Below are positions 11,501 through 24,259 of a stretch of DNA of 64,000 nucleotides, piece after piece. The DNA lies in contig NMRA01000017.1 of assembly GCA_002633005.1 (NCBI GenBank), forward strand, positions 660,901 through 724,900, given 5' to 3'. The translations under genes and the position numbers were made by a program. The notes below the pieces were generated by a model that did no database searches, was not told the origin of the DNA, and was given only the letters and a program-made list of their open reading frames with translations. How positions within the stretch are numbered: position 1 is the stretch's first letter; every line of letters begins with the position of its first letter. Source of the stretch: Phoronis australis. Its lineage: Eukaryota; Phoronida; Phoronidae.

Positions 11501-14500
11501 AAGGTGCTACAGGAATAATGGGGGAAGATATAACATTGAATTGCATTCAAAAAGTCACTTTTCCAATCCACTAATTAAAAAGTACAACACTAAGTGCTGA
11601 TCAGCGCCCACACTGCGATATGTTTCAAGGAGTGCTCATCAGTTTCATGTACAAGGTGACAACAATGGGACCAAAAGGCGAAGCCGCAACAGTAAGGCTT
11701 GACAAAAAAGTGTTGGTACCTCACCTCTTAACAGAAACATCAAATCAACTATAAACAGCTTTCAATACTTGCGACAAACAAATAAAATGTGCCTAAAAGG
11801 GAAAACACCAAAAGACATCCAAAAATTAGCAGGTCCGGTCTGCTTCTTCTCATAAAGAACAATTATGAGATTTGGTAGATACAAAGATAGACACAAAATG
11901 ACATAACGGCATATCACTTGTTGGAATCTGTTCATAATCAGAAGTTAACATTATCTCATCACATCCAAAATGGAAGGGCTCATAGGTTTTGCAGTAATCA
12001 AATCCATAAAAAATAGACTGGCAACAGGGGGCATTGCTGTCACATGCTTCTGTGTCACAGTGTCAAAGAAATCCGTCGCTTTTCTAAATATTATCCTGAG
12101 ACGCTCTTCTTCCCAAAAATACAAAAAATTCAAACCGGAAACTTGCTGTGAATGTCAAAATCCACTTGTGCGGAGGAGAATTGCCGTCACAATTCCCGGT
12201 GTTAAATTTCATTGAAATATGATGATCAGTTCTCTAGATATCCTCCAGAAATGCTCCTCCCCAAAAGTACTGAAAAAGTCCCTTGTCGAGACCAAAATGT
12301 CCACTAGGGGGTACTGTAGTGATCAAAAATCGACTAGTGCTGGAGCACTTTTGTAACATTTTCTAGGTGGGCACTATAGCTTACCTGGTGATAACGACCT
12401 ATTTTCAGGTGAGAATGCCGCCTCACCAGGCCATCTGTGGGTATTAGTTCACCAGCAATGAGTTTGAGTAGAGTGGATTTACCAGCACCATTAGGACCCA
12501 CTAAGGCAAGACGTGTGTCCAGGTCAACGCCAAACTCAAGGTTTTTGTAGATGAATGGCTGTAAGGAGAGGATACCATCAGGTCAGAGGCCAAAGTTCGA
12601 AAGTCAAATTAACCGTCTATGACTGCAACAAACATAAAGTGACATATGACATCTAGTTTTACAAGAATGGAACTATTGTAGTGTTATTATGGAACAAGAG
12701 AGTTTTCAAAACTAAAATCAACCACTGAACTGGTGCCTTGCAGGGTTTATCACTTGGATTTTTATGATTGTTCAAGCTGATACGAAAACTTTTACAGCAT
12801 CCGCAAATGAAAAACATTAGCAGATAATACAAACCACGTCTCCAGAATACTTGAAACTGACGTTCTGAACCATTACAACGGGAGGCGGTATTGGTTTGCA
12901 GTAGTTGAAGAAGAATGATAAAGTCTGCAAAAGAAAGCAAGACAACATAGTATATTGGCATGGCTTCATCTATACAGCAAGGATAAAGACCATTCAATAA
13001 TATCAGTAAATTCAATTGTTCGCTTTTAAAATTCTTGCAAGACGCTACAGCATGACATTGGGTGATCTCACTAACTATGCAAGACACATTAATGAATATA
13101 TTTTTGGTGTAGTATTTGACATAAGACTAAAGGTGGCACAGAATGATTTAGGGCTGTTCCAGTAAAATCTGTATGGGAGGGGGGGAAGGCACCTTTTTTT
13201 TGCACCCACCACCCATATTTTTCATTTACTTCTTCAGCCTACCACCCGTAATTTTTTATAAGTTTGAAATGCAACCACCCGTAATTTCTTTATGTTCTTG
13301 TGGTTGACTGCACAGGCGCTTGAGTTTATCTGTTCCTCCATCACCACTAACGTCATTCATTACTAAGAAAACATATGTTTCTTATATATGGTTATTAGCC
13401 ATCGAGAAATTCGAGCGCCTGTGGTTGACTGGTGTTATGGGCATGCTGATGGGGAGATCGGAGGGAGTGAAAAAGTCGGAGCTTTTTGCAAGTTGCATTT
13501 TGTGCGGATTGTTTGCAAAATTTACTAAAATTACCCACCATCAAACATTTATGGCCCAATGAAACAACAACGACCTGTAAATTTTCATTTTTTTGAAGTA
13601 CGACCACCAGCCATTTTGAATTTAAATCAAGCACCACCCATAAATTTTTATTTCAGTTGCCTCCCCCCCCCACACAGATTTTGCTGGAACAGCCCTTAGT
13701 AACTAAGGAAACAACAACCAACAAAAAGACCAAACAAAAACGAAACACATGAACCATGCACAAAAGAAAAAAATGAAATGAGTTTGGTTCTGCTTACAAG
13801 TAAAGTGATTTTTAATTTTCTTCTATTCATCTTTCATCATCAGCTTGGAGTGTTTACAGATTAAAATTTTAATTAAAACTTTAGCTCAACTGTGAAGCAC
13901 TTGACAAAGAAGAGCTCCCAACTGACCTCTCTCAACTATTAGCAGAGATGTCAATCAACAAACAGCTCCTCCCACTGACCTCTCTCAACTATTAGCAGAG
14001 ATGTCAACCCACAAACAGCTCCGCCCAAAAAATCACTTACTTTATCGGAGACTACTTTTTCTGCTAAGCCACCATCAATCATCTTCTTTAGTGTCTTCTC
14101 TTTACTTTGAGCTTGTCGTGCTAGCTTGGCACTACCATGTCCAAATCGGGCAATGTAGTTCTGTGAAAAAAGATCGCAACAAGAATTGTAAGTTGAACTT
14201 AACAAATTGACCAAGTGCAAATACTCTGAGAAACAAATATCCAACTTTCTCCTGTCAAAATTGCATTCACAACACAACGTTGGCATTGGAAAGAATTGAA
14301 ATTTGACCTTCACAAATTGACCAAGTGCAAATACTACAGCAACCCTCGACCTCTTTTCTCTCTAAAATGTATGTTTTTTGTACCCAACTGAAAATGGCAA
14401 TAATCATGAAGGCTCCCAAACCTACTTCCTGAACAGACGACATTGAACTCAAAACAACATCAGGAAAGTGTTTGAACTCCAGCTTAATGTCAGGACTGTC

Positions 14501-17500
14501 GTTGAGACAATCGTTCGCTTCGACAATATAAAGCACTGGGCAGGCCAACCACTGGTGTCTGACACCAGGTGTCACTGCACTCTTCCTCGGCCTTTTATGT
14601 CATCATCCATCAAGCTGGTTGGTTTGCAAAACTCACTGTGCTAACATTCTCACAGTGGAATATTTTTGATAACATTACTGCAGAATATAATCTTACTTTC
14701 AAAAGGAATTTTTGGGAATGCTGACTAGGCAATGAAACAATAATAATTATAAATTCAGATAGTTAAAACCAATACGAATTCTACCTTGCTGGGAAGTTGT
14801 TTGTGCGGTAGTCTACACAAGCACGCATCCTCCGATTTATGAGACCATGTGACAACATGCTGCCTAGAGAATGAACATTGGGCATGATCTGAGATTATAA
14901 CGTCGCGTGTACGAAATTTGTCCACTTTACCTTCATATTTGCTATCTGATCCTGCTCCCATTGATATCGTTTCGTCTGGTTCTCCTCAAGCTCCAATCGC
15001 GTCTGCACGTACTGGTCATAGTTTCCCTACAGTTGACATCACACCAATCAATAGATGGTTATAAGAAACGTCCAGGCGAAAAACATTTCTATTTACCAAG
15101 TCGAAATCGTGGAAATTACTGCATGAAAAATCAGCTAAAATGTTAATTACAACCTCAAGTCGGTATCCACGAATGGCTTTTAATAAAATAGTCGTAATAG
15201 ACAGTAAAATAACTGTGCACTAGACCGAGAAATTTCCTCCAGTTTCGGCTCCCAAAGAACAGATAGATGTTTTACACACCTGTCAGAAATATACAGACCA
15301 TGCATTACACACGCACACCTGTCATGCTGTACTTGTATCCTCAGTAATACTCAACCATTCCAAACATAACCTCAGGACCAAAGAAAAACCATTTTAAGTC
15401 TTGATGAAGCTAAGAGGGAACAAGACCGCCAAGCACAGGGCAATACACCCATGCCTTCCACCAAAACACAACTTTTGATTTGGGTCATTCACTGATAAAA
15501 ACTGGGCTCATCTTATTCCTGATTCATATAAGAAATCATGTCTAGGTTTGAGGAGAACTGGCCAGTCATCCTTGCTTTAGAACAGACCTCTTAAATTATT
15601 TGTCATGGCAGTTCACTATTAATCAGCAAAGCTGTACTGTATGGACAGCAGAGATCCAGGCAAATTATTGTAACTAATTTGAACTTATTGCATCCAATTT
15701 TAATTTATTGTAACCAAGACCATTTCAATTCAGACATGATAGGAATGCAAAGAAATTGGTTTGGAAGAGCAAATAATGCGAAGATATGTTTTGCATAGCT
15801 TGTAGTCACTTAAATAGTAAAAAGTGCTTCACCAGATTACTTACACCGTAAATCTTGAGTTTCTTCTGTTGCATGTGTAGGATGTTTGTACACACACCGT
15901 TCATGAAGTCCTGTGAATGTGAGATGATCACCAGAATCCTTGGGTACCTGACAACAGCACAGACCAGTCAATTAGACAGTGATCAGGACCAGGGGCACTG
16001 CAGCTGACCACCAAGGGCTTCACTACACACCAGTCAATTAGACAGTGATCAGGACCAGGGGCACTGCAGCTGACCACAAAGGGCTTCACTACACACCAGT
16101 CAATTAGACAGTGATCAGGACCAGGGGCACTGCAGCTGACCACCAAGAGCTTCACTACACACCAGTCAATTAGACAGTGATCAAGGCCAGGGGCACTGCA
16201 GCTGACCACAAAGGGCTTCACTACACACCAGTCAGTTAGACAGTGACCAGGGCCAGGGGCACTGCAGGTTTGTGCAATCGCATAACTGATTGTGCACACA
16301 AATGTTTGGGTGTGTATACATGGGTACTATTCTAAATAGTTTGTACATCTCAATTAAGTTTCTAATGGTTAGTTACACAACCTTCAGATAAACAGAACAA
16401 TGCATACATTATCAAGGAAATAAGGATATGTAAATTTTGTAAGAATTCATAGAATCATAGTCAGGTAAAACATTTCATTCTAATTGATGCACAAATGATT
16501 CGAATAATACCAACACAATTCATAAATGATATGAATAATACCAACACAATTCATAAATGATATGAATAATACCAACACACTTCCTAAATGATATGAATAG
16601 TACCAACACAATTCATAAACCAAATAAACCTTGCCTTTTGAAGACTGAATTGATGAAATTCCATCACATTCAGTTTTCAGTCACACAAAATCATTATTGT
16701 TGCAAAGATATCTTGTTTTTGTCATACTAAATGTTTAGAGTCAAGCACAGAATGTATGGCTGTCTGCAAGAGGGGGATACGTTTCATCTTAATTTAGTCC
16801 TAATAAAATACAATAAAAGAGCATCAATCAATACACTCATTCATATGGTATGGTGATGAACTAAAATGTCATCTTCAATATGCGCATATTTTTTTCTCTT
16901 CGATTTGACCAAGTAAATGCACTTTCAAAAACTGACAGCAGTCATCCATCACAATCACAAGAACATAGAGTCACACTTTCATTCACTAAAATCGCCATTA
17001 ATAAGAAAACAATTTGAACTCACGCCTTGAGCTCTTCTTCCAGCCAGACACAGGCGTTGAGGTCGAGGTGGTTGGTAGGCTCATCAAGGAGTAGTAATGA
17101 AGGCTTAATGAACAGAGCACGGGCAAGAGAAATCCTCATTCTCCAACCACCTGCAATACCAAAGGTGGAGTTTGGTACAGGCCTGGGGAGCATTAAGTTT
17201 CAAACTTCATCCACCAGGGGTCATTTCAATTCTGTCAGTGAACACTCAACATAGTCTACTCTAAGCCGAGACTTCAGTTGTCAAAATATTTGTTCATCAC
17301 CACACCTCTTCTTTTTAACACATTGTAGGACAATCCTTACATGTTATCATTACAAGGAATCATGCATGCACAAAGCAACCAAAGAGCTATTTGAGAATTT
17401 GTAAAACCACAAAAAGCCAATGAAACTTGATATGCCATTTAGATTTTCATCATTGCACATGGGCTACTGAGGCCAGACAATCCTGGAAAAGAGGGCATGA

Positions 17501-20500
17501 ACAAACCTCACCAGAAAAATCCTTAACAGCTTTCCGCTGCATGTCGCGTGTAAATCCAAGGCCATGGAGAATGTTGCCAGCTCTTGTGGCTGCTTTGCTA
17601 GCTTCCATCTCATCCAAACGATCATACACCTCCATCAGACGTTCATGAGACTCTGGGAAAAAATACGATAACCACGAACATGTAACATTCTGTTTCAGAT
17701 ATTTATCTGTCATTAGTTTTGAAAAAAAATCCAAGGCATTTGCTCACTCAAAATAATTCTCCCAAGGCAAATAGAAAACTGTCATCTCAACCATTCCTCT
17801 ATCTGCACGTCTTTGATTTGCGGGCAGGCATGTGTATTATTTCATGTACTAATTTGTTTGACAAAATAAATGCGTCAACATATTGGCTGACTGAATTACT
17901 TGATGACGCAGATGTACAAAACAGTCAAAGGTACTATGTTGCAACCAATTCCCTAATGCTGCAACCACCTGATGCTTTGTTGCTGACATCATCACTACAG
18001 AAAAACAACCAAATCTATTTCAAGACAGTAACACTTGCAAAAGTTCACAAAAATCCACCAACGGACTACGAAGATACGAGGCAAACATAAAAAAGTAAAA
18101 ACGTCACTACAAGCCACAGCGGTAGATAAGTTGGTCTGAGGCTCGCCATCCATTGTCAGCTCCACAGGAACAAATCTGCTAAATTTTACAATGATCCTGT
18201 AGAGCTTAAGGAAATACAGCCGCAGACGCAAAACAACAAAATCGCCACTAGCACTTAAACCCATCTGAAAATCAATGTCAGCCACTTTTTCATCTGAAAC
18301 ATATCTGCCAATTTTCACAATGGTTCTTTACATGCCTACTAGGTGGCGCAGAATACATCAAATCTGTCCGAAAACAGGAAGGCATTTCTCTTTCATCTCT
18401 TTAATAGAAACCTATTTGTCAAATTTCATGTAAATCCATAATGGAACTCAGAAGATAGAGACAAACGTAAAAATAAAATTGCCATTAGGGGTCACAGCGG
18501 TAGTCAGACCTCTCCAAAATTTGTCATTTGTCGTCAGCTTCATAGAAACATATTTGCCAAATCTCAATAAGAGTTACAGCAGCAGATGCTGGACGCCTGA
18601 CAGAGATGACGGCAATATGCAAATGTGGGTGCATAAAAACTCGCGTTATCCACACGCAAATCTTCTACTGGTACAGTGTTCTCCACAACCTGTTTTGACT
18701 CGACGCGGTAACGAGTTTGGATTTTGCCGCGTCAAGTTTGGAGAAAGCGCATCGAAATTGGGGAAAGCGCATTGAGTTTGGGGAAAGTGCGTCAAGTTTA
18801 AAAATTGCTGCGCCAGGTTTAAAACCTTGGCTGACTTGGTACTGCAGCCCTCAGCATCTAATCGAACCTGATTTTACTAACAGTTAACATATAGTACACT
18901 TTAAGAGGCAGTTAAACAGCACCGTAATCGCCGTATTAAGGCGCCCGAGGCGAAGGCGCTTATTGTAACCCAAGGCGGTTGATACCCAGTCTCAGAAATG
19001 GATGAAATCGGAAGCTAGGATTCATCAAATTTATGCTATGTGATGTATCTGTAGCTATTGACAAGCTTTCAATAAAACAACAAAACTGTGGCGCATTGCT
19101 ATCAAATTTTGACATTGTTAAATTACAATCATTCTACAGAAAATTGTGCTGAAATCCTAGAGCGAAAACACGCCGACTTTTTGCGCCCCTGTCTAGCGAT
19201 TTTCGACAGGGCAGCTTGCATACAAATATAGTTTCGACTCGACAAATTACCTGAAATACTTACTTAAGTTTTCCAAATAGCGTCCCTAAGATTTTAAGTT
19301 CCTGTGGAGTCGGTATTATGAACAAGATAGGTTTAAATCTGCGCAAGATTGTATCCAGCAACGTGAGAAAAATCTCTGGACGAACACACATGTCGTAGTC
19401 ACGTGACCTTTGTTTTGAAGATCATCTGCATGTGTGAGTGAGCGAGCGCGTGCGTATAATCAGCGTTCATTTGCCAGAGGTGTGCATTGTAACTAAAGAA
19501 ATAACACAAGTAGTATCACAAGAACGCGTTTTATTTAGCACTTGTTGCTCTCATCTACTATTAAAACGTGCGAGATTTGTCTCGGTAGGGCCCAAGGCCG
19601 AATGTCGTTGAGTCGCCGGGTGACTGGATGTGTGAGTCTGAGTTATTTTCCGGGAGATTTGGGGGCTGAGGTGTCCACTATTAGTGGGGCATTTTATCAC
19701 GTAGTTTACTTTAAAAATACCAATTATGAATACATTGAAAAAGTGATTAATATGGCAATCTCTCTTAAAAACAACACAACAGTTTTTACGGCATTAGAAA
19801 CTTTCTGAAATTAGTGCCTGATATTTATTTCTTGCCGATATAGCTACCCGGCGTAGCTTCATCGATAGTTCTCGGAGACTAATGTCTGCGATGTCAAGTG
19901 ACAGGTATGTAGCGCGTGCTTCCTGGCCACGTGCTTTTAACAACAATTTTTTTATTCGCGAGACAGTCATAAGCGGTTTTCACATGTAGGCCCTACAAAG
20001 TGTTAAAAAGTAGGTCACACCTGACCAGCTCAATGTACATTTTTGAAAGATAGGTCCTAGATAAATACCTATAGTGTTGACTATACTGAACTCTAGAAAT
20101 TTGCGTCGAGTTTGGAATTGTTATTGTGGAGAACACTGTGGTAGCGTAGAGCCGAGTCATCTGTGGATGACTGGAGAAATAGAACATTCGTGTTTTGATC
20201 CTGTATCGTTATTACACCAAACAGCCTTGGCACTACCCAGTGACAATGTCATTCAACATCGAATCAGAATCGAGACTGGAATTGGAAAGATTCCCTGTTA
20301 ATTGGCTGGAAACGTAACGATAATCACCACTAACTGGCACAGTTGCATGTGACTATGAACCTCCCTTTATCTCTTTACCAAATAGTCGTCACATCCAACC
20401 CCTCGAATGCCAACCAATAAAATATCTAATCTGAGCTAACTACCCACCATCGTCCTCCTTCAAGGCCAACTCTTCCGCCTCATGTTCGAGCATGCGTCTC

Positions 20501-23143
20501 TCCGCGTCCACTTCCATGACAGTCTCCAGGGCAGTCTTATCACTAGGTGCCATCTCACGCTTCAACAGGTGGATATCAAAGTGGTCAGGGATGGGTACCT
20601 CACGATTACCTAAGCAATTCAGCAGACTGGTTTTCCCTAGGGAGCAAAAAATCAGTACATAATCAATAACATAATTACATTGAAATAACTTTCTATTCAC
20701 TCTTCAAATACATGTCAACTATATGAGGATTGTTATCGAATGCACCAGTCACAGTGATCAACACCTGACCAATAGAGGACCCTGAGCGAGATATGCACCC
20801 ATTGCGTGAATCACAAACAGCCAAGATACAAGGGGTAGTTAATATATTCCCATTGTTACTAGAACCCATTCAAAAATCAACGTCTTCTTTGATACCCTCA
20901 TTTGGAACACATAGCTCAAATTTCACGAAGATCCAGCGAAGAACTTGGAGATGTTCAAAGCAGACGGAAAGATTATTTGTCAATATGGTATTCATTCTCT
21001 TACAAAGTACAGTAGGGAGTTAAGAGTTTATTGGGGTTGGTCAACCCTACAATTGCGAATTTAAAAATGGTGCATGTACACATTGCCAGTGGTTTGAGTT
21101 TCTGGCTCATTTGGAAACAATCCAAGATCATTTGACTGTGGCAATGTTTTGAACCCCCACATGTATGCAAGCAGCTCCACATGTACATATTTATCTCCAC
21201 ATGTACGAAGTTATCTCCACATGTAACCGTATGCAGCATTTGCAGAGGCATTGAACTTGTAACACCAGCCATCAAAAGCAATGCCGAGCGACCATTTCTA
21301 CTTTTTGTAACTGGGCTTCATTTCTTATGCATTTTTCTGATATTTTTTTGAGCAACATGTTTGACACTTTTTGGTAAGGCGATTTATCGACGAGCCAATC
21401 TCGTCACGTGATGACTGCACTATTCAGGGACCATGGACACATGCTGTTTTTGGTTTCATGTTATTTACCTGAAGGATGTCATTTCGAAATTGAACGTACA
21501 GAATTCGGCTTATACAGACATAAAAGAACTGACTTATTTATCTAGAACTTTAAGAGCTACACTATACAACCACAGGCATACACATCTGTAGACTGATCCA
21601 GCAGCACTTATTTCAGTTTCGCCACCAAATGTTGCATTTAAAACATCCGAATAAAAGCAATCAAACCCGTAACCTTTCTATTGATAAACTAAAGAGTAGG
21701 CCAAAGCAGAATTCTGGAACAGTACAAGTCCAGTTTCCACAGTAGAGAAATCTAATGTTTCTACTCACCACAGCCATTGAGACCAATTAGACCATAGCGA
21801 CGGCCATTGTTCAACTCTAACTTGGTGTCGCTTAGCAACTCACAGCCGTGGAACGTGATGGAAAAATTGTGGATGTGGATGTCCCGGCTCTCCATATGAG
21901 AGGCCAACACCCCTGTGCATGACCTGTACTGAGCCGTCAGGTCCAGACCGGACAGGTCATCGGCAACTTTATCCACTTGACCTGTGGAGGATAAACTGAA
22001 GAAATAACACCCAACACATGAAGTAATGGTCATTTGCTTAGCACTTTATGACAATTTGTCCAGCATACTGTTAGTAATCGGAGTTTGCAGAAAGCAATGG
22101 CGGCAAGCCACGTGGGATTCGGCAACTTTTTCAACACCTGGCTGTACCAGGAGATACTTCTTCGTGGACTTCAACGTCTCTCACTGTTACTGGTAAATCT
22201 GTGAGGTCACAGGTATAGGGTGCCAATTAGGGTACTTTTAGACGAAGCAACCACAAGCAAAAATGTTTCAAAGCAAAAATATTCTAGTATAAGACTTAAA
22301 TTTAACTTCTCACTCTAAGGCGCTGGATGTTCTACTACTTATGCAGTATTATCAGCGGCTCATTTTGAGTCATTACAGTTCATATTTTCTTGCCGTGACT
22401 TTGGCTCACTTAAGACGAAAACGATGCAACGAGTTTGACCTCAAGAAATACAAGTCTTTTATTAAAAGAATCCTAAACAATGTTTCAGCCCATCAACAGG
22501 TATTGAATCTCACTACATCTGAGGCATTATGGAATTATAGCTGGATGGGATAACATGGCTCGAAAAGAACAAAATCCGTTAAATATTGTGATTTTATTAC
22601 AAATGGTCAATTCTCACTGTAGTCTACCAGACATTCACTGAGATTAAGACAAGAGACTTTACCAGTTAAACACACTTACAATACTGATGCCATGCATCGA
22701 GTGGGGTTCAACCCAGCCAGTAAAGTGTGGGATCCGCAAAATCTCGTCAGAACAAACTCTTACACGAGAATCCAGTTCCTAAAGTTATCAACCAGCTTTT
22801 GCGAGAGCTCACTTAATTTGGTTAACGTTTGTGTCCCCACTAAGCAACACAATAAATTAATTCAAACTTCACACTTTGTCTTTCAAATCTCAAACCAGTA
22901 AACCAAACACATGACAAGAAAACCACATTGACAGAGAATGTCAGAAACACACTCGTCCCAGTGATCTCAATACTGGACACTACAATTACCATTGACACCA
23001 TTTGTATGTCCGTCACCATTCACCACTTCTGACACCTCTTCGTTGTCGGCGCCACCTGCTGCTGTCTTTTTCTTGGGCTGACCTCTTTGTTTGGCAGCTT
23101 CCTTTTTCTTGGCGTCTCGTTTTTTCTTGGCGTCTGAAGGCAT
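8527..23143 (-). CDS. ABCF2: ATP-binding cassette subfamily F member 2 (complete)
   Basis: Coding exons in 5'-3' order: 23143-22990, 21981-21769, 20636-20448, 17652-17512, 17150-17024, 15947-15845, 15026-14931, 14160-14041, 12924-12835, 12558-12385, 11506-11378, 9695-9492 and 8661-8527. All phases join, giving 1875 nt and 624 residues, close to the usual ABCF2 length. The start is [15 protein letters not shown], the expected lysine-rich N terminus. ABC1 has Walker A GLNGCGKTS (around residues 118-126, split across exons 2/3), signature FSGGWRMR (split across exons 4/5) and Walker [13 protein letters not shown]. The linker [19 protein letters not shown] lies at about 345-365. ABC2 has [28 protein letters not shown] and VSHDF. 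ABC-F proteins are soluble, lack membrane domains, and act on ribosomes or translation. Both ATP sites look intact. A TTTGCAG acceptor just before the ATG implies a 5'-UTR exon upstream. Confidence 0.97.
9792..9950. repeat. 52-bp minisatellite, 3 copies (ABCF2 intron 11-12 side)
   Basis: Units start at 9792, 9844 and 9896. Each begins CTCTAGCAACAGAGCATTGT and they differ by about one base. The array lies in the intron between the 11506-11378 and 9695-9492 exons, about 100 bp upstream (on the minus strand) of the latter. Confidence 0.9.
10479..10832 (-). mobile_element. Harbinger-like MITE copy 1, truncated by gap
   Basis: This stretch is an inverted, roughly 90% similar copy of 13342-13695. 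It begins with the same terminal repeat GGGCTGTTCCAGCAAAATCT and runs into the N block at 10833. The missing end, about 190 bp, probably lies inside the gap. Confidence 0.8.
10833..11317. other. Assembly gap (485 N)
   Basis: A run of N bases lies in an ABCF2 intron. No coding sequence is lost, because the flanking exons (11506-11378 and 9695-9492) join in phase and give the expected protein. The gap begins inside a repeat copy whose other copy lies about 2.5 kb away, a likely cause of assembly failure. Confidence 0.95.
13151..13695 (+). mobile_element. Harbinger-like MITE copy 2 with TTA target duplication
   Basis: A 545-bp element with terminal inverted repeats. The left end is GGGCTGTTCCAGTAAAATCT and the right end is its complement, AGATTTTGCTGGAACAGCCC. 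It is flanked on both sides by TTA (13148-13150 and 13696-13698), the 3-bp duplication typical of PIF/Harbinger elements. No transposase is encoded, so it is non-autonomous. It lies in the ABCF2 intron between the exons at 14160-14041 and 12924-12835. Confidence 0.85.
13921..14028. repeat. 53-bp duplication beside an ABCF2 exon
   Basis: Two near-identical units start at 13921 and 13974. Each contains TCTCAACTATTAGCAGAGAT. The second ends about a dozen bases from the 5' splice site of the 14160-14041 exon. Confidence 0.85.
15964..16267. repeat. 66-bp minisatellite, about 4.6 copies, in ABCF2 intron
   Basis: Units start at 15964, 16030, 16096, 16162 and 16228, each with CCAGTCARTTAGACAGTGA. 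Because 66 is a multiple of three, one minus-strand frame stays open and spells a 22-residue repeat. This is a by-product, not a gene. The array starts about 16 bp upstream of the acceptor of the ABCF2 exon at 15947-15845. Confidence 0.92.
16495..16620. repeat. 31-bp AT-rich tandem repeat, about 4 copies
   Basis: Units of the AATAATACCAACACAATTCA type recur every 31 bp, with starts near 16503, 16534, 16565 and 16596. They lie in an ABCF2 intron. Confidence 0.85.
18020..18660 (-). repeat. Dispersed CTAGTGGC-family repeat block
   Basis: Monomers resemble those at 6570-7960, in the same orientation. Examples are CTACTAGGTGGCGCAGAATA at about 18338 and ATTGCCATTAGGGGTCACAG at about 18479. The block immediately precedes the hAT-like element. 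Confidence 0.6.
18674..20138 (+). mobile_element. Non-autonomous hAT-like element (5-bp target duplication)
   Basis: The terminal inverted repeats are CAGTGTTCTCCACAA on the left and TTGTGGAGAACACTG on the right. The element is flanked by the direct repeat TGGTA at 18669-18673 and 20139-20143. A CAGTG-type terminus with a 5-bp duplication fits the hAT5 group. The length is 1465 bp. Near the left end are tandem GCGTCAAGTTTGG motifs (about 18717-18810), and one GCGTCGAGTTTGG sits near the right end; these could be subterminal transposase sites. No transposase frame is seen. It lies in the ABCF2 intron between exons 17652-17512 and 20636-20448. Confidence 0.88.
18717..18815 (+). repeat. Subterminal tandem GCGTCAAGTTTGG motifs
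   Basis: About four degenerate repeats of roughly 23 bp (GCGTCAAGTTTGGAGAAA and variants) lie just inside the left end of the hAT-like element. Inference: binding sites for the mobilising transposase. Confidence 0.7.
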
Positions 23144-23233
23144 GTCACTGCAAACAACATGAAAATAGTAAAAACAGAAAAGTCAAAGAATCCGTGGTTA
23201 CTTTCTCAAGCGCATCCAGGGTAGTCACTCACC
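23144..23233 (-). other. ABCF2: Likely 5'-UTR region of ABCF2
   Basis: On the minus strand the ATG at 23143-23141 is preceded by TTGTTTGCAG|TGAC, a good 3' splice site. A strong donor CTCAG|GTGAGTG ends at 23233. A 5'-UTR exon ending at 23233 would be consistent, but its start cannot be fixed and the same CCTTTTCCCTCAG also resembles an acceptor. Confidence 0.35.
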
Positions 23234-24259
23234 TGAGGGAAAAGGTACCTGTGTCTTCTGAGGGGACTTTTTTCAGGTGAGGAGAAAAACCCTCCAGACA
23301 CCATCAATTCCAACGTCCTCCTAGTCACCACCACTTGTTGGCACTGTATCAAGTATAAACCAAAGCTAACATTTTGTGCTTGTTTAATCATTACAATGCG
23401 TGTGTCCAAACGTGAAAGATTCTTATTGATAGTGGGCGTCCAAATGATACATTGGGCATCCTTGCCAGGGTGTCCATATATTAGTCCAAATGGACGCCCA
23501 GGACGTACACTGCATAAAGGCCTGTAACGAATGTCAACACCAGATGGGCACATATCACAAACCACTCAACACCCTACAGTGTTTTTCATCCACCTAAAAG
23601 TTATGTCGAACGAAAACGAGAAGTGCAGGGTGACATATATGATCGAGCGCCCAGATAATCCAGCGAAATATGTTTGTGAGACCGTTTCCTGCCATTTACC
23701 GACACCTCCTTTCAAGTGACAGCCACCAGATGGTGTTTGACGAGTACCAAGCACTACCCACAGGTGGCCACACAACACGAAGATCCCCACGAGTGCCCCA
23801 ATGAAGAGCCTAAAAGCTAGGTTCTCAAATAAAAACAGACTGCCGATACTAGTAGGTAACAATTTTTATTTTAATAGTCATAACGACAACAACTATAAAT
23901 TTTTATTCCACTACTTTTGACCAGATGAAAACCTATTATCTGATGACTGGATCTAGACTACCACGCCAAATGAAAGAACACAGGATGAGACAACTACAGA
24001 AAGCGATGTACAGTAGTGTAGCCCATATACTACCAGCTGAGGGGCTACGCGTTGCCTATGACTGCCCGGATCTCTAAATCAGAGTCCATTAAGGCATTAT
24101 GAATGTTATGAGACTGGATTGGTACACGACCATTGTCGTCTTGACGGAGATCGACGCTAACTGTCAGAGAGGGACAGGAAACTGCTTGGTTTGCTGAGGG
24201 TGCCACCTGGTGTGTGGCTGAGACACCCGTCACTACACTGTGTAGTAATAGCCGAGATC

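Noticed and set aside
10655-11600. Long frames of 190-276 codons across the first gap
   Set aside because: Most of their length is N. The real coding part is the ABCF2 exon at 11378-11506 only.
12659-13087. Minus-strand frame of 142 codons in ABCF2
   Set aside because: It overlaps the ABCF2 exon at 12835-12924 in another frame; the remainder is intron.
13320-13562. Frame with [13 protein letters not shown] shared with 10655-10830, which looked like a conserved peptide
   Set aside because: Both lie in copies of the same MITE. The shared peptide reflects DNA identity, and the differences are mostly amino-acid-changing.
15928-16299. Minus-strand frame of 123 codons with a perfect 22-residue repeat
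   Set aside because: It is the translation of a 66-bp minisatellite (66 = 3 x 22) and overlaps an ABCF2 exon in the wrong frame.
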